From NCBI GenBank assembly GCA_018608045.1, contig JABBAI010000206.1:29029-71268 (forward strand): a stretch of 42,240 bases of DNA, written 5' to 3'. Positions 25,118 to 35,939 of this stretch are shown one piece after another (positions within the stretch are counted from its first letter, which is position 1; each line of letters opens with the position of its first letter). The notes beneath the pieces are model-generated. The model did no database searches. It saw nothing but the letters and a program-made list of their open reading frames with translations, and was not told the origin of the DNA. This DNA is from Octadecabacter sp. Its GTDB lineage: Bacteria > Pseudomonadota > Alphaproteobacteria > Rhodobacterales > Rhodobacteraceae. The position numbers and the translations under genes were made by a program.

Positions 25118-28100
25118 TTACTGTCGTTCCGGTATCAGGATTTCACGCTTGCCGACATGGTTTGCCGAACTCACGATGCCTTCGTCTTCCATCTGTTCCA
25201 CAAGGCGCGCGGCCTTGTTGTAGCCAATCGCCAGTTTGCGTTGAATATAGCTGGTCGAACATTTGCGGTCCTTGGCGACAATCGCCACCGCAGTGTCATA
25301 AAGCGCATCTTCGCCGTCTGTATTTCCGCCAAGGCCAAGAACCTCGTCGATGCTGCTTGCGGCATCATCGGCAGGGCCTTCTACAATCCCGTTGAAATAC
25401 TCAGGCGGGCCATAGGCCTTCAGGTAGGTCACGATCTCTTCGACTTCTTCGTCGCTACAGAACGGCCCATGGACGCGCGTGATCTTTGATCCGCCCGCCA
25501 TATACAGCATGTCACCCATGCCCAGCAGTTGCTCTGCACCCTGCTCACCCAGAATGGTGCGGCTGTCGATCTTGGACGTCACTTGGAACGAAATCCGCGT
25601 GGGGAAGTTCGCTTTGATCGTACCTGTAATAACATCAACCGACGGACGCTGCGTGGCCATGATCAGGTGGATTCCGGATGCACGCGCCATCTGCGCAAGG
25701 CGCTGAATGCAGGCTTCGATCTCCTTGCCCGCGACCATCATCAGGTCCGCCATCTCGTCCACAATCACGACGATGTAGGGCAGAACCTCTGGCGTGAATT
25801 CATCTGTCTCGAACACAGGTTCGCCTGTGTCATCATCAAATCCGGTTTGAACCGTGCGGTTGAACTGTTCACCCTTGGCGAGAGCATCTTTCACGCGGCC
25901 GTTGTAACCATCAATGTTGCGCACGCCCATTTTGGACATCTTGCGATAGCGTTCTTCCATTTCACCGACGACCCATTTCAGGGCAACAACCGCCTTCTTG
26001 GGGTCCGTCACAACGGGGCTAAGCAAATGCGGAATGCCATCATAAACCGACAATTCCAGCATTTTCGGATCGATCATAATCATCCGGCATTCTTCTGGCG
26101 TCAGCTTGTAGAGCAACGACAAGATCATCGTGTTGATGGCGACAGATTTACCGGAACCCGTCGTACCCGCGATGAGCAAGTGGGGCATCTTGGCAAGGTT
26201 CGCGATAATCGGCTCTCCACCAATATCTTTGCCCAGCGCCAGCGGCAGTTTCATGTTGCTATCGCCAAAATCACGCGCAGAAAGCATTTCGCGCAGAACA
26301 ACCATTTCGCGGTTCTCGTTTGGCAATTCGATACCGATAACCGATCGACCGGGAACCGTGGACACACGGGCGGACAACGCAGACATAGATCGCGCGATGT
26401 CATCGGCCAAACCGATCACACGGGACGCTTTCAAACCGGGTGCTGGTTCAAGCTCATACATTGTAACAACGGGGCCGGGGCGGACTGATACGATGTCACC
26501 CTTCACACCATAATCATCGAGCACGTTTTCCAGCATCCGCGCGTTTTCTTCTAGCGCTTCGTCGGACAACACATGACGCGTGATCGTATCAGGGGGCGTC
26601 AACAATCCAAGCGGCGGCATTTCATAGGCAGGACGCTTGTCTTCAAACTTCAACGCTGGCTGTGCTTCGGCTTTGGCCTGACGCGATGGCACAACGACTT
26701 TGCGCGCTGGGTGCTGCACAACGGCCTTGGCTTCGGGCACAGGAACAGCCGCCGGCGTGAACGATGCAGTTGGCGTTGGCGCGACATCAGCAGCCACATA
26801 TTCCATGGATTGCTCTGGATAGTCTTCGACAAACTCGGTCATTGGGGCCTCAATCGGGGCAGCCATATCAAGCGCTGCCATCTGTTGTGTATTCAACAAC
26901 AACGGACGCGGGCCGGGTGCCTTTGCAACAGGGGGTTCAACCCTTGCTGCTGGGGCCTGAACTTGTGGTTCCATACGGCTCGCGATTGCGGCGGTGATCG
27001 CTGGGTTCACACCAGGTTTCGTCGCAACAGTCACCTCTTGGGGTTGCCCAGAACGGCTGCGCACAGCATTGGCAATACGCGCGCTGATACGGTCGGTATC
27101 CGCCACAGGAACGTCGCCCTGCATATCAGGTTCTTCAATCAGCTCTGGCTCAGGCATTGGATCGGACCGCTTGAGCAATGATGCAAACAGGCCCGTTTTT
27201 TGTTCTGGTTCAGGGGCGCGAACGGGGGCTGACAACGGAGCTGGTACAGCCGCACGCGGTGCCGTGACTTGTTCTTCAATGGGATCGAAATCCTCATAGC
27301 GCGTTGGCATTGCTGGATTGGCGCGGACAACGGCGGCAACGCGGGCCGCTTCTTGTGCATGATTTGGTGCGGGAACGGCGCGCACAGCGTCAAGCTCCGC
27401 CTCGTATTCTGCCTTTTCGGCGCGTGACAATTCACGACGTTCTTGGACCTTGGCACCCAAAACCTGCGCGCCTTTGTAAGATGCAGATGCCGTCTGACAC
27501 AAAAGCTTGAGGATTCCTGAATACGCAACAATCAAACCGACCAAAAGGAAACGGCCCAGCTTGCGGATTTCAAACATCGTAAAGCCCAGCGCAAACGCCA
27601 TAAGTGCCAGCACACCAAGACCCATGACAAACGACATCAGCTTCACACTGAACGTCGCACCAAACGGTGAAATGGTCAGCAAAATCGACAACACCATATC
27701 GCCAAAATGCCCGCCTAGACCGAAGCTTTCATCCCAGCCCGCGCCCGTATTCAGCGTCGCGGCGTAAATGGCGGTGACAGCAATCGCAATCGGCGAAAAA
27801 ATGACGCGACCCAGTGCGCGTTCCTGACCGTAATGCAGCGTGAACCGTAAACCCCATGCCATCAAAACAATTGGCAAAGCCCAAGACACATACCCAACAA
27901 TCATGAACAATGCGGCGGCAAATGACGCACCTGGCCGACCCAGCCAGTTCTGAACGGGGGCATCCGTGGCGGACATGAAATTCGGATCATCGGGCGCGTA
28001 GGACCATAGCATCATCGATACCATGAGGCCTGCAACAAACAGGCCAATCCCGATCAATTCACGGCCACGTTTTTCAATCGCAGCCTGCGTTGAACTGTCA

Positions 28101-28138
28101 AGAAGCGGATCGCGCTGTCGGGTCTGATAAGAAGCCAT
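25118..28138 (-). CDS. ftsK: DNA translocase FtsK
   Basis: A 1006-residue septal ATPase that pumps chromosome termini across the closing division septum and activates XerCD at dif. The N-terminal 200 residues hold four to five membrane segments; a long Pro/Ala/Val-rich variable linker (about 220-500) follows; the RecA-like motor has Walker A GTTGSGKS near residue 660 and Walker [13 protein letters not shown]; a winged-helix gamma domain (about 935-1005, [21 protein letters not shown]) reads KOPS DNA. The ATG at 28138 lies 13 bases after the aminotransferase stop, so the two are probably cotranscribed. Length and all core motifs are normal. Confidence 0.97.
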   Translation of the reverse strand: MASYQTRQRDPLLDSSTQAAIEKRGRELIGIGLFVAGLMVSMMLWSYAPDDPNFMSATDAPVQNWLGRPGASFAAALFMIVGYVSWALPIVLMAWGLRFTLHYGQERALGRVIFSPIAIAVTAIYAATLNTGAGWDESFGLGGHFGDMVLSILLTISPFGATFSVKLMSFVMGLGVLALMAFALGFTMFEIRKLGRFLLVGLIVAYSGILKLLCQTASASYKGAQVLGAKVQERRELSRAEKAEYEAELDAVRAVPAPNHAQEAARVAAVVRANPAMPTRYEDFDPIEEQVTAPRAAVPAPLSAPVRAPEPEQKTGLFASLLKRSDPMPEPELIEEPDMQGDVPVADTDRISARIANAVRSRSGQPQEVTVATKPGVNPAITAAIASRMEPQVQAPAARVEPPVAKAPGPRPLLLNTQQMAALDMAAPIEAPMTEFVEDYPEQSMEYVAADVAPTPTASFTPAAVPVPEAKAVVQHPARKVVVPSRQAKAEAQPALKFEDKRPAYEMPPLGLLTPPDTITRHVLSDEALEENARMLENVLDDYGVKGDIVSVRPGPVVTMYELEPAPGLKASRVIGLADDIARSMSALSARVSTVPGRSVIGIELPNENREMVVLREMLSARDFGDSNMKLPLALGKDIGGEPIIANLAKMPHLLIAGTTGSGKSVAINTMILSLLYKLTPEECRMIMIDPKMLELSVYDGIPHLLSPVVTDPKKAVVALKWVVGEMEERYRKMSKMGVRNIDGYNGRVKDALAKGEQFNRTVQTGFDDDTGEPVFETDEFTPEVLPYIVVIVDEMADLMMVAGKEIEACIQRLAQMARASGIHLIMATQRPSVDVITGTIKANFPTRISFQVTSKIDSRTILGEQGAEQLLGMGDMLYMAGGSKITRVHGPFCSDEEVEEIVTYLKAYGPPEYFNGIVEGPADDAASSIDEVLGLGGNTDGEDALYDTAVAIVAKDRKCSTSYIQRKLAIGYNKAARLVEQMEDEGIVSSANHVGKREILIPERQ

Positions 28139-28151
28139 TTTGCCTATTTCC

Positions 28152-29330
28152 TCACGTGTACAAACAGTCGCAGATTTGGGTCAATCCACGCTGCGTTTCT
28201 GTTTTTGGGGCGACAAGTGCCACCCGAATAAATCCTGTCCCAGGGTCCCCGCTTGGGTCGGGTCGGGACAGGTAAGCGCCGGGAAGAACCCGAACACCTG
28301 TGTCTTGCCACAGCTTCAATGCGGCCTGTTCGCCGTCCTCCACGGGAAGCCAAAGAAAAAATCCGGCTTCGGGGGATGTGTAGCTGTTGATGCCTTTGAA
28401 AATTTCATCGGCATCGTTGAACTTGTCTTGGTACATTTCGCGGTTGGCGATCACGTGATCTTCATCGGACCAAACCCGCGTCGAAACGCGCTGGATCGGC
28501 AGGGGCAGCGGCGCACCCGCATAGGCGCGCAACTGGCGCATTTCTCGGGTGTTGTTTGGCCCACTCACCACAAAGCCTGACCGAAGGCCGGGAAGGTTGC
28601 TGCGTTTGGACAAGGAATGAAACGCGACGATACGTTCAGGATCACACCCAGTGTCTGCCGCCGCCTCTAGCGCGCCCATGGGCGGCGTGTCGCGGTAAAT
28701 CTCGGAATAACACTCATCCGCGAAAATCTTGAAATGGTGCTTTTCAGCGAGGCCAATCAGCGTCGCCCAATATTCGCGGGTCGCCACAGCACCTTGCGGG
28801 TTAGCCGGGGAACAGATGTAGGCGATCGTTGTGCGGTCCAAAATATCGGGGTCGACTGATGCATAGTCGGGCAAATGCCCCGTTTGTGCTGTCGCGGGCA
28901 CCATCACGGGCTCTGCGTTCACCGACAACGCGGCAATCGCGTAAACTTGATAAAACGGGTTAGGAAGCAGCACGACAGGTTGTTCGCCGTTCTTAGTTTC
29001 GGGGCAAAGCGCCATCGCGGCGTTATACAGACCTTCGCGGGTTCCGTTCAAAACCAAGACACGATCAGGCGTAATATCCACAGCATAACGCCGCGTGACC
29101 CAGCCACAGATCGCCGCCAAAAGTTCAGGCGCGCCTTCATTTGTTGGATATTTTGCGAATTCCCCGACAGACGCGGCCAGCACATCAGACACAAACGCGG
29201 GGAACGGGTGGCGCGGTTCGCCGATGGTCATGTTTATGGGATCGCCGCCCGGTTCATGGACGTCGAGTAAAGCGCGCAAGCGCGGCCACGCATAGGCCGG
29301 TAGGTTCGAAAACCGCTCGGGGTACGTCAT
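28152..29330 (-). CDS. PLP-dependent class I/II aminotransferase (DapC-like)
   Basis: A 392-residue fold-type I aminotransferase. The PLP lysine is Lys242 in [25 protein letters not shown] and DECYSEIY carry the usual Asn and Asp/Tyr cofactor contacts. The N-terminus ([18 protein letters not shown]) matches alphaproteobacterial proteins annotated as N-succinyl-LL-diaminopimelate aminotransferase, which would serve lysine and peptidoglycan precursor synthesis; substrate is not proven. The ATG at 29330 has GAGG upstream. It lies directly upstream of ftsK in the same direction, a gene order I have seen in this group. Confidence 0.88.
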   Translation of the reverse strand: MTYPERFSNLPAYAWPRLRALLDVHEPGGDPINMTIGEPRHPFPAFVSDVLAASVGEFAKYPTNEGAPELLAAICGWVTRRYAVDITPDRVLVLNGTREGLYNAAMALCPETKNGEQPVVLLPNPFYQVYAIAALSVNAEPVMVPATAQTGHLPDYASVDPDILDRTTIAYICSPANPQGAVATREYWATLIGLAEKHHFKIFADECYSEIYRDTPPMGALEAAADTGCDPERIVAFHSLSKRSNLPGLRSGFVVSGPNNTREMRQLRAYAGAPLPLPIQRVSTRVWSDEDHVIANREMYQDKFNDADEIFKGINSYTSPEAGFFLWLPVEDGEQAALKLWQDTGVRVLPGAYLSRPDPSGDPGTGFIRVALVAPKTETQRGLTQICDCLYT

Positions 29331-29438
29331 TACTGCCTCAAACTGCGACCTCATTCACGGGTCGCTTTCGCCTAAAGTAGCCTGACGGGTCGGTCGCTGT
29401 CCAGAAAAAGGACGCCTTATCGGTCACTTGTGTGGCTT

Positions 29439-30767
29439 TTAGGCCAGCGCGGCCTCTGCGGCGGCACCAATCCGCAAGAGACGTTCGTCCGCACCACCCG
29501 CCACGTTTAGCAAAATACCAACAGATGGCACCCCGGTCGGCAGGGCCAAAGACGCCAGCCCCATCAGGTTTGCGACCCGCGTATTGCGTAGCGTCAGCAG
29601 GTTCTCAACACGGTAATATTCTGGATCGTCAATCAATCGTTGCAAATTAGGCGGCATGTTCGCCGCACCGGGGCATACCACCGCATCAAATCCCGCCGTC
29701 ACCTCTGCGTACCGCGTGCGAATGGCACGCAATTCATCCCACAGCGACAGATATTCATGGGCCGACACATCTTTGCCGCCCCGCACCCGTTCCAAAATCT
29801 GGGAATACATCTTTTCTGGGCTTGCTTCGACCAGATCACGCCAGTTCGCATAGGCATCCGCCGTATACAGCGGCAGGGACATCGCGAAGGCGCGCGTCAG
29901 TTCGGGCACTTCAATCGGTACAATTTCCGCACCCGCAGCTTCCAATGTCTTGAGGGCGGATTGATACCCCTCCATGGATGCATCACACACATCATCCAGA
30001 ACAACCGACTGCAACGCACCAAACCGCATGCCGTTCAATGATACCTCCGCCAGATCTACGGCTTTGGTTCCCTCAAACGCGGCCGCCATTAGAGCCGCAT
30101 CTTCAACAGATCGACACAATGGGCCGACAGTATCAAATTCGCTGCACAGCGCGACAGATCCCGCCACAGGCAAACGACCGAAAGTGGTTTTCAATCCGAC
30201 CAGATCGTTCCAAACCGATGGAATACGCACAGATCCCCCCGTATCAGACCCCACAGCCGCCGCCGCCAGACCAAAGGCCACCGATGCCGCCGCACCGGAA
30301 GACGACCCCCCAGGCACAGCTTCTAGATCATTCACACAGGGCGGCGTGGCGGTGCTGGGGTTATAACCAAGACCACTAAACGCGATCTCGGTCATGTGGG
30401 TTTTACCAAGACACACAAGGCCCATACCCGTCGCCACCCGCAACACTTCGGCGTCCGTTGACGGAACGCGACCTTCCATCAATTTGGTCCCCGCTTCTGT
30501 CCCGATGCCGGCCGTATCGAACAAGTCTTTCCAAGACACAGGGACGCCGTCCAGCAGGGACAGGCGTTGGCCTGCTTTGGCCCGTGCGCTGGCCGCCTTC
30601 GCCTCCGACCGAGCGCGATCATGGGTCACGCGCGCATAAATCCGGTTGCGCAGATCATGGCCGTCGATTGCCGCCAAATAAGCCTCGCACAGATCAACGG
30701 GATCAATCTCACCGCGATTGATCCCGCGTCCCAAATCCGCCGCCGTTGCCCAAAGCCAATCTTGCAT
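29439..30767 (-). CDS. Amidase (amidase-signature family)
   Basis: A 442-residue serine hydrolase of amides. The Ser-cisSer-Lys triad is readable: Lys80 in VSWKDLFD, the cis-Ser in PGGSSSG (residue 155 or 156), and nucleophile Ser179 in GSDTGGSVRIPS. It is not the GatA subunit, since no GatB or GatC partner is present and the C-terminal half differs; substrate is unknown. The ATG at 30767 has GGAGG 6 bases upstream. It is divergent from the UbiH-type hydroxylase gene with 78 bases between the starts. Confidence 0.9.
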   Translation of the reverse strand: MQDWLWATAADLGRGINRGEIDPVDLCEAYLAAIDGHDLRNRIYARVTHDRARSEAKAASARAKAGQRLSLLDGVPVSWKDLFDTAGIGTEAGTKLMEGRVPSTDAEVLRVATGMGLVCLGKTHMTEIAFSGLGYNPSTATPPCVNDLEAVPGGSSSGAAASVAFGLAAAAVGSDTGGSVRIPSVWNDLVGLKTTFGRLPVAGSVALCSEFDTVGPLCRSVEDAALMAAAFEGTKAVDLAEVSLNGMRFGALQSVVLDDVCDASMEGYQSALKTLEAAGAEIVPIEVPELTRAFAMSLPLYTADAYANWRDLVEASPEKMYSQILERVRGGKDVSAHEYLSLWDELRAIRTRYAEVTAGFDAVVCPGAANMPPNLQRLIDDPEYYRVENLLTLRNTRVANLMGLASLALPTGVPSVGILLNVAGGADERLLRIGAAAEAALA

Positions 30768-30845
30768 GTCGTCCTCCGTTTGAATTGAACGGTAGCGACC
30801 ATCCAGCACATGGACAATCCCGCGTCGGGGCGCATATTGCGGATC

Positions 30846-32051
30846 ATGAACACAGACACAGATATCGCCATCGTCGGGGGTGGCCTAAACGGCCCCACGC
30901 TCGCCATCGCCCTTGAACAACGCGGGCTGAACGTCACCGTGATTGACGCCCTGCCTGCCCCAAAGCGGGGGATGCGTGATTTTGACGGTCGATCCTACGC
31001 ACTGGCCCACGCGTCCATGCGGCTGTTGCGCGGGATCGATCTTTGGGACGCAATCAAAGACCACACACAACCGATGCTGGAAATCAAAGTCACGGACGGG
31101 CGCGCAGGAACCGGCCCCTCCCCATGGATGATGCACTTTGATCATACGGAAATCGAAGAAGGTCCCATGGGATATATGTGCCAAGACCGCCATTTGCGTC
31201 AGGCTTTGCTTGCCAAAATGGACGGTGCTGCGCGCATCACCCAGATGTCGGGCGAAACTGTTGTGGCGCAATCTAGCGGGCAACTGACACTGGCATCTGG
31301 CAAGACCGTCACCGCGAAACTGATCGTCGGCGCGGACGGACGTGCATCAGGCACCGCGGAACGTGCAGGCATCAAACGCACGGGCTGGGGATACGGGCAG
31401 ACCGCAATCGTGTGTGCGGTTGAGCACGAGCTCCCCCACGGGGGCATCGCGCATCAATTTTTCATGCCAACAGGGCCGCTGGCGATTTTGCCCTTGCCTG
31501 ACAACTGCTGTTCGATCGTTTGGTCCGAAACCGAAACGCGCGCGACTAAAATCATGGCGATAGATGACACCGATTTCCTTGACGCCCTACGCCCCGCATT
31601 CGGGAGCTTCTTGGGTGAGCTGACGTTGGTTGGTAAACGGTTCAGCTATCCCCTCGGCTTGACCATCGCCAATCGTTTCATCGCGGACCGTGTGGTGCTG
31701 ATCGGGGATGCCGCCCACGGTGTTCATCCCATTGCAGGGCAAGGGTTGAATGCTGGCCTGCGCGATGTGGCTGCCTTGGTTGATGTTCTGTCAGACGCTA
31801 AGGCGCGCGGCGAAGATATCGCCAGCGCGGCCGTTCTGGCGCGTTACGAACAATGGCGTCGTTTTGATACGGCCACCCTCGCCGCGGCGACGGATACATT
31901 CAATAAGCTGTTTTCAAACGATAACCCGCTGCTGCGCGCTGTGCGTGATATGGGAATGGGCGTCATCAATGCGACCCCACGTTTGCGCCGCACCTTCATT
32001 CGAGAGGCCGCGGGCCTTACCGGTGATTTGCCAAGCCTGATGCGCAGTTAG
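30846..32051 (+). CDS. UbiH/UbiF/COQ6-family FAD-dependent hydroxylase
   Basis: A 401-residue flavin monooxygenase, probably acting in ubiquinone biosynthesis by hydroxylating the benzoquinone ring precursor. The Rossmann motif [10 protein letters not shown] (11-20), the DG motif IVGADGRAS and the [21 protein letters not shown] segment (near residues 285-310) are all present. Which ring position it hydroxylates cannot be told. ATG at 30846 begins the Rossmann-type N-terminus; no good ribosome-binding site is visible, so translation may be leaderless or weak. Its end overlaps the convergent Trm112 gene by 4 bases. Confidence 0.9.
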   Translation: MNTDTDIAIVGGGLNGPTLAIALEQRGLNVTVIDALPAPKRGMRDFDGRSYALAHASMRLLRGIDLWDAIKDHTQPMLEIKVTDGRAGTGPSPWMMHFDHTEIEEGPMGYMCQDRHLRQALLAKMDGAARITQMSGETVVAQSSGQLTLASGKTVTAKLIVGADGRASGTAERAGIKRTGWGYGQTAIVCAVEHELPHGGIAHQFFMPTGPLAILPLPDNCCSIVWSETETRATKIMAIDDTDFLDALRPAFGSFLGELTLVGKRFSYPLGLTIANRFIADRVVLIGDAAHGVHPIAGQGLNAGLRDVAALVDVLSDAKARGEDIASAAVLARYEQWRRFDTATLAAATDTFNKLFSNDNPLLRAVRDMGMGVINATPRLRRTFIREAAGLTGDLPSLMRS

Positions 32052-32239
32052 GGTTTTTCAATCGTGCGTGCTTCGTCGATAAGCAGCACCGGAATACCGC
32101 CACGGATCGGATAGGCCAGATGTGCCGCCTTGCTGACCAATTCATTGTTTTGCGCGTCATAGGTCAGACGGCCTTGGCACTGCGGACACACCAAAGCCTC
32201 TAACATTCTCGGGTCAAAGATTTTGGTATCGGCGCTCAC
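32048..32239 (-). CDS. Trm112 family protein
   Basis: A 63-residue Trm112/YcaR-like protein. It shows [41 protein letters not shown], the typical single zinc-ribbon half (CPxCxG) followed by a beta-rich core. Eukaryotic and archaeal Trm112 activates methyltransferases; the role of this short bacterial form is not settled. Its GTG start at 32239 overlaps the stop of the LON-domain gene (GTGA), so translation is coupled. Confidence 0.9.
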   Translation of the reverse strand: MSADTKIFDPRMLEALVCPQCQGRLTYDAQNNELVSKAAHLAYPIRGGIPVLLIDEARTIEKP

Positions 32240-32883
32240 TGCATCATCTGTTGAATAGTATCGCCGCTGTATAACGAATATTCGATCAACGTGACCAATG
32301 TTTCACGGCGCGTGACCAAGGACGGCGCTTCTAACAGGGCTTGGCGTTCTTCGGGTTCAAACGGGCACATCATCGACAGCGAATTGATCAACAATTCAGC
32401 GTCAGCGTCTGCCATGCTGTCCCAGTCCGTGCTTAACCCACGGTCCTCAAAAAAACGCCCCAGCAAATCCATGAGATGATCGCGATCCAGACCAAGATCT
32501 GTTTCTTCGGGCCCAAGGTCAGCCTCAAAACCGGCCCAATCCACATTGGCCCGCCGATAGGGCGCAAACCCTTCAACTTCATCGCGCACGCGAAACCGCG
32601 ACATGCCGGACAGCGTAATCATGTAACGTCCGTCCTCGGTTTCAGACATTGCCGTCACGCGTCCTGCACATCCAATAGAGTGCAGTCTTTCATCGGCGCC
32701 GTCAGGCCCTTCGCAGGGCTGAACCATACCGATCAAACGGCTTTCGGTTTTTAATGCGTCATTGAGCATCGCGAGGTAGCGCGGCTCAAACAAATGCAAC
32801 GGCAACCGCGCCCTTGGCAGCAAAAGCGCCCCGGGCAGCGGAAAAATCGGTATCGTTGTTGGCAGATCATTATGTGTTCCCAT
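32236..32883 (-). CDS. LON peptidase substrate-binding-domain protein
   Basis: A 215-residue protein made of the LON N-terminal (PUA-like) domain without protease or ATPase domains. [26 protein letters not shown] is the family N-terminus, with [13 protein letters not shown] and the C-terminal helical bundle following. Its function is not well defined; the domain binds peptides or substrates in Lon. Start is uncertain: ATG at 32883 is preferred over TTG at 32892; neither has a strong ribosome-binding site. It precedes Trm112 with overlap and follows the thioredoxin gene by 27 bases, probably one operon. Confidence 0.88.
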   Translation of the reverse strand: MGTHNDLPTTIPIFPLPGALLLPRARLPLHLFEPRYLAMLNDALKTESRLIGMVQPCEGPDGADERLHSIGCAGRVTAMSETEDGRYMITLSGMSRFRVRDEVEGFAPYRRANVDWAGFEADLGPEETDLGLDRDHLMDLLGRFFEDRGLSTDWDSMADADAELLINSLSMMCPFEPEERQALLEAPSLVTRRETLVTLIEYSLYSGDTIQQMMQ

Positions 32884-32910
32884 GGCAAGCAAGATAGACC
32901 AAACTTTGCA

Positions 32911-33822
32911 TCAGGCAAATATCATTGACGATAACTTGCGGCGGCCTTCCAAAACCACTGCGTCTGTGGGCTTTAGGGCATCGAAAATCGTGAACAACTG
33001 GGTGCGCGCGGCGCCATCGTTCCATTCGCGATCACGCCTGAACAATTCCAGCAATTGATCAACCGCCCCTTGGCTGTCGCCCGACGCATGCAGCGCAACT
33101 GCCAAATCAAGGCGCGCCTGATGGTTGTTTTCATCCGCCTCAACCGCAGCGCTGAGTTCCCCGACAGGGCCTGCATCGGCCGCCTGTTTGGCCAGTTCAA
33201 CTGCAGCGCGCGCGGCTTCAATTTCAAAAGCATCGTGAATTTCAGCAGGCACACCGTTCAACACAGCCTCTGCCTGTTCCACGTCATCCATCGCAAGGTA
33301 GGACCGGATCAAACCACCAGCCGCACCCGCGTGCATTCCGTCTTCTTCCAGAATGGCCGAAAAGGTTTCAGCAGCGTCCGCCGCTTCGCCATCGTTCAAC
33401 ATGCCTTCAGCCGCTTCGATTGCGTCGTCCAAACCATTGTCGGGTTCACCCGCAAGGTCGGCGATCTTGGTCACGAAGGCTTCAATCTCGCTCGGCGGGA
33501 GGTTGCCCTGAAAACCGTCAACAGGCTGTCCATTAAAGAACGCATAAACCGTCGGGATGGACTGAACCTTTAGCTGGCCGGCAACACCTTGGTTTTGATC
33601 AACATCGATTTTGACCATCTTCACACGCCCGCCGGCTGCTTTGACAGCGGCCTCAAGGGCGGGACCAAGTGTTTTGCACGGCCCACACCACGGCGCCCAG
33701 AAATCAACGATAACGGGGACGGTTTTTGAAACCTCTACAACGTCTTGCAGGAACGTCGCATCGCCACTGTCAATTATCAGATCATCCGCCGCTGCGGGTT
33801 GTTGTCCACCAAGTTCAAGCAT
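32911..33822 (-). CDS. cnoX: CnoX/YbbN-like thioredoxin with C-terminal TPR region
   Basis: A 303-residue chaperedoxin. A thioredoxin domain (about 20-125) with the active CxxC at Cys46-Gly-Pro-Cys49 (WAPWCGPCK) and cis-proline SIPTVY is followed by TPR-like helical repeats (about 135-300). E. coli CnoX lacks the active CxxC, but alphaproteobacterial homologues keep it. CnoX protects proteins from overoxidation and hands them to GroEL/DnaK. The ATG at 33822 has GGAGG close upstream. It heads the leftward group with the LON-domain and Trm112 genes. Confidence 0.9.
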   Translation of the reverse strand: MLELGGQQPAAADDLIIDSGDATFLQDVVEVSKTVPVIVDFWAPWCGPCKTLGPALEAAVKAAGGRVKMVKIDVDQNQGVAGQLKVQSIPTVYAFFNGQPVDGFQGNLPPSEIEAFVTKIADLAGEPDNGLDDAIEAAEGMLNDGEAADAAETFSAILEEDGMHAGAAGGLIRSYLAMDDVEQAEAVLNGVPAEIHDAFEIEAARAAVELAKQAADAGPVGELSAAVEADENNHQARLDLAVALHASGDSQGAVDQLLELFRRDREWNDGAARTQLFTIFDALKPTDAVVLEGRRKLSSMIFA

Positions 33823-33922
33823 GTTCGCCTCCGATGAGTGCATATCATTTGGCGTCTATATGGGATGCCAGGCGCAAAAGGCCAAGGGGGTCACCTACAC
33901 TTGCAGGGTGATAACGCCGCGC

Positions 33923-34711
33923 TTAGACATCAAAGGTGGCAAAAACCGGTGCGTGATCGCTGGGCTGTTCCCAACCGCGAACGTCGCGAATGACACGGCT
34001 GGAATGGGCTGATCCCGCAATGTCAGGCGTGGCCCAGACATGATCCAAACGACGTCCCTTGTCGGCCCCGTCCCAATCGGGGGAACGATAGCTCCACCAG
34101 CTGTAAAGTTGCCCGTCAGGAATGTTTGCGCGGGTCACGTCGATCCAGCCACCAGCGGCCTGAACCTCGGCCAGTGCTTCGACCTCAATCGGCGTGTGAC
34201 TTACGACCTTCAACAGCTTCTTGTGATCCCAAACATCGTCTTCACGGGGGGCGATATTCAGATCCCCAACAAGAATGGTTTTCTGCGGCGCGTTAGCTGT
34301 GAAATAATCCCGCATTTCTCTGAGGTAATCGAGCTTTTGACCAAACTTTTCATTCACCTCGCGGTTGGGTTTGTCGCCCCCCGCAGGCACATAAAAATTG
34401 TGAACCGTCACGCCGTTTTCAAGCCGCCCCGCAATGTGGCGCGCATGACCAAGCGACGCAAAATCCTCAGCCGCGACTTCTTCGATCGGCATTTTGGAAA
34501 AAATCGCAACGCCGTTGTATCCCTTTTGCCCGCGCGCAACCATGTGAGCGTACCCAAGTGCTTGAAATTGCTCTAGCGGGATCTTGTCTACGGGGCTTTT
34601 GCATTCTTGCAAACACAACACATCGGGCGCTTCTTCGGACATCAGACGCGCAACCAGATTTTCACGCAAACGAACCGAGTTGATGTTCCAAGTGGCGAGC
34701 GTAAAGGTCAT
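33923..34711 (-). CDS. xthA: Exodeoxyribonuclease III (AP endonuclease)
   Basis: A 262-residue cytoplasmic base-excision-repair enzyme that cleaves at abasic sites and trims 3' blocked ends. The family motifs are present in order: LATWNINSVRLR, CLQECK (metal-binding Glu), GYNGVAIFSK, VGDLNIAPREDDVWD (active-site Asp/Asn) and WEQPSDHAPVFATFDV (catalytic Asp-His). The ATG at 34711 follows AGGAGA. Normal length and no missing residue. Confidence 0.95.
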   Translation of the reverse strand: MTFTLATWNINSVRLRENLVARLMSEEAPDVLCLQECKSPVDKIPLEQFQALGYAHMVARGQKGYNGVAIFSKMPIEEVAAEDFASLGHARHIAGRLENGVTVHNFYVPAGGDKPNREVNEKFGQKLDYLREMRDYFTANAPQKTILVGDLNIAPREDDVWDHKKLLKVVSHTPIEVEALAEVQAAGGWIDVTRANIPDGQLYSWWSYRSPDWDGADKGRRLDHVWATPDIAGSAHSSRVIRDVRGWEQPSDHAPVFATFDV

Positions 34712-34736
34712 GATATTCTCCTGATTTTGGGCGACC

Positions 34737-35861
34737 CTAGCGGCGCCAGCCCTGACTTGCCAGCCAGTCCGATACCTTTGCGAGACCCGCTTTCAAAACC
34801 TCCGGATAACATGCAAATCCGATCCGCACGTACCCTTCAACGCCCAAGCTCGATCCGGGGGTGAACATCACACCCGTGTCCTGCAAAAGCGCCACGCAAA
34901 GATCATAGGATTTCATCGGCACATCAAAGGCAACGAACGCCGTCGTTCCGGCCTTTGGTTTTACGTAACGGGCCTTGGGTTCCGCACCGATCCAAGCATC
35001 CAGGACCGCCAAATTTCCACGGGTAATATCGTGGGCCCTTTCAAGGATCACATCCTTCGCATCAAAGGCCATCGCCGCAAAATAATCATCCACCATGCCA
35101 ACACTGATTGTCGTGTAATCACGGTGGACTTCGCAGTCATCAAGTAACGGTTCAGGCCCGACAATCCAGCCCAGCCGTAACCCTGCCAGCGAATATGCCT
35201 TGGACGTTGATCCCGTCGAAATCCCTTTGTCGTAAACCTCAACAATTGATGGCACGGGCGTGTGTTGTTCGGTGCCGCGATAGACCTCATCACACAACAC
35301 CCAAGCACCGACAGACTTCGCGATTTCGGACACCCGCTCAAGACCATCACGATCAATCAACGCGCCCGTCGGGTTGTTGGGGTTGGTCAGCGCAATGATC
35401 TTTGTCGCAGGTGTAACAGCGGCCGCAACAGCGTCCCAATCAGGCAGCCAGCCGCTCTCTTCGCGCAGCGCAACTTCGGTTACATCCGCCCCCAAAGATC
35501 GCGGGATCGCTGTGTGTTGTTGATACGTCGGCGTGATCGCAACCACATGATCCCCCGCCCCGACAAGCGTCTGATACACCATATGGTTCGCGCCAATGGT
35601 GCCATGGGTGATCAACACGTTTTGCGCGCCCTGCCCTGCAAACCCTGCGGCCACCAACCCGCGCAACCGCGCAGAGCCGCGAATCTCTCCGTATGTCATC
35701 TGCATCGCGGCCAAATCGGCAGGCATTTGTTGCGTCGTCCCCGCCATTTGCATCAATTCAGCAAGGGTCAAGGACGCCACGCATGTCTCAGCCAAATTCA
35801 GATCACACTTGGTTTCCCATGCGTTCATCCACTGCTCGACACCGAAAGGTTCAATTTTCAT
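34737..35861 (-). CDS. PLP-dependent class I/II aminotransferase, substrate unassigned
   Basis: A 374-residue fold-type I aminotransferase. The PLP-binding lysine lies in STGSTSKAYSLAGLRLGW, with LTNPNNPTG and DEVYRGTE carrying the usual Asn and Asp/Tyr contacts. It differs from the DapC-like enzyme above in sequence and N-terminus (MKIEPFGVEQWMNAW). The ATG at 35861 follows AAGGAG. It lies 25 bases downstream of nothing else on its strand and is divergent from the decarboxylase gene, with an operator-like region between; the two PLP enzymes may act on one amino-acid pathway. Confidence 0.9.
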   Translation of the reverse strand: MKIEPFGVEQWMNAWETKCDLNLAETCVASLTLAELMQMAGTTQQMPADLAAMQMTYGEIRGSARLRGLVAAGFAGQGAQNVLITHGTIGANHMVYQTLVGAGDHVVAITPTYQQHTAIPRSLGADVTEVALREESGWLPDWDAVAAAVTPATKIIALTNPNNPTGALIDRDGLERVSEIAKSVGAWVLCDEVYRGTEQHTPVPSIVEVYDKGISTGSTSKAYSLAGLRLGWIVGPEPLLDDCEVHRDYTTISVGMVDDYFAAMAFDAKDVILERAHDITRGNLAVLDAWIGAEPKARYVKPKAGTTAFVAFDVPMKSYDLCVALLQDTGVMFTPGSSLGVEGYVRIGFACYPEVLKAGLAKVSDWLASQGWRR

Positions 35862-35886
35862 GAAAAGCTCCTTTTGTTTGCGGCAG

Positions 35887-35925
35887 TTGACCAGACCGCT
35901 TGGTCCGCGTCTACAGGGACCAAGC
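35887..35925 (+). promoter_or_regulatory. Promoter with overlapping inverted repeats between the divergent PLP-enzyme genes
   Basis: TTGACC (35887-35892) and TCTACA (35910-35915) with a 17-base spacer form a plausible sigma70 promoter for the decarboxylase gene. Overlapping it are GACCA/TGGTC (35889-35905, 7-base spacer) and GCTTGGTCC/GGACCAAGC (35898-35906 and 35917-35925, 9-bp perfect stem, 10-base spacer). Three GACCA-type half-sites across a promoter suggest binding of a regulator (the TGGTC/GACCA core recalls GntR-type sites); which one is unknown. Confidence 0.4.
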
Positions 35926-35939
35926 AAAAGGGACGTATC

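Noticed and set aside
33880-33922. Possible hairpin TCACC/GGTGA after xthA
   Set aside because: Only five base pairs and no T-run on the minus strand; not a convincing terminator.
35262-35939. Upstream extension of the decarboxylase frame
   Set aside because: It is antisense to the aminotransferase; AAGGGA and the conserved start are at 35940.
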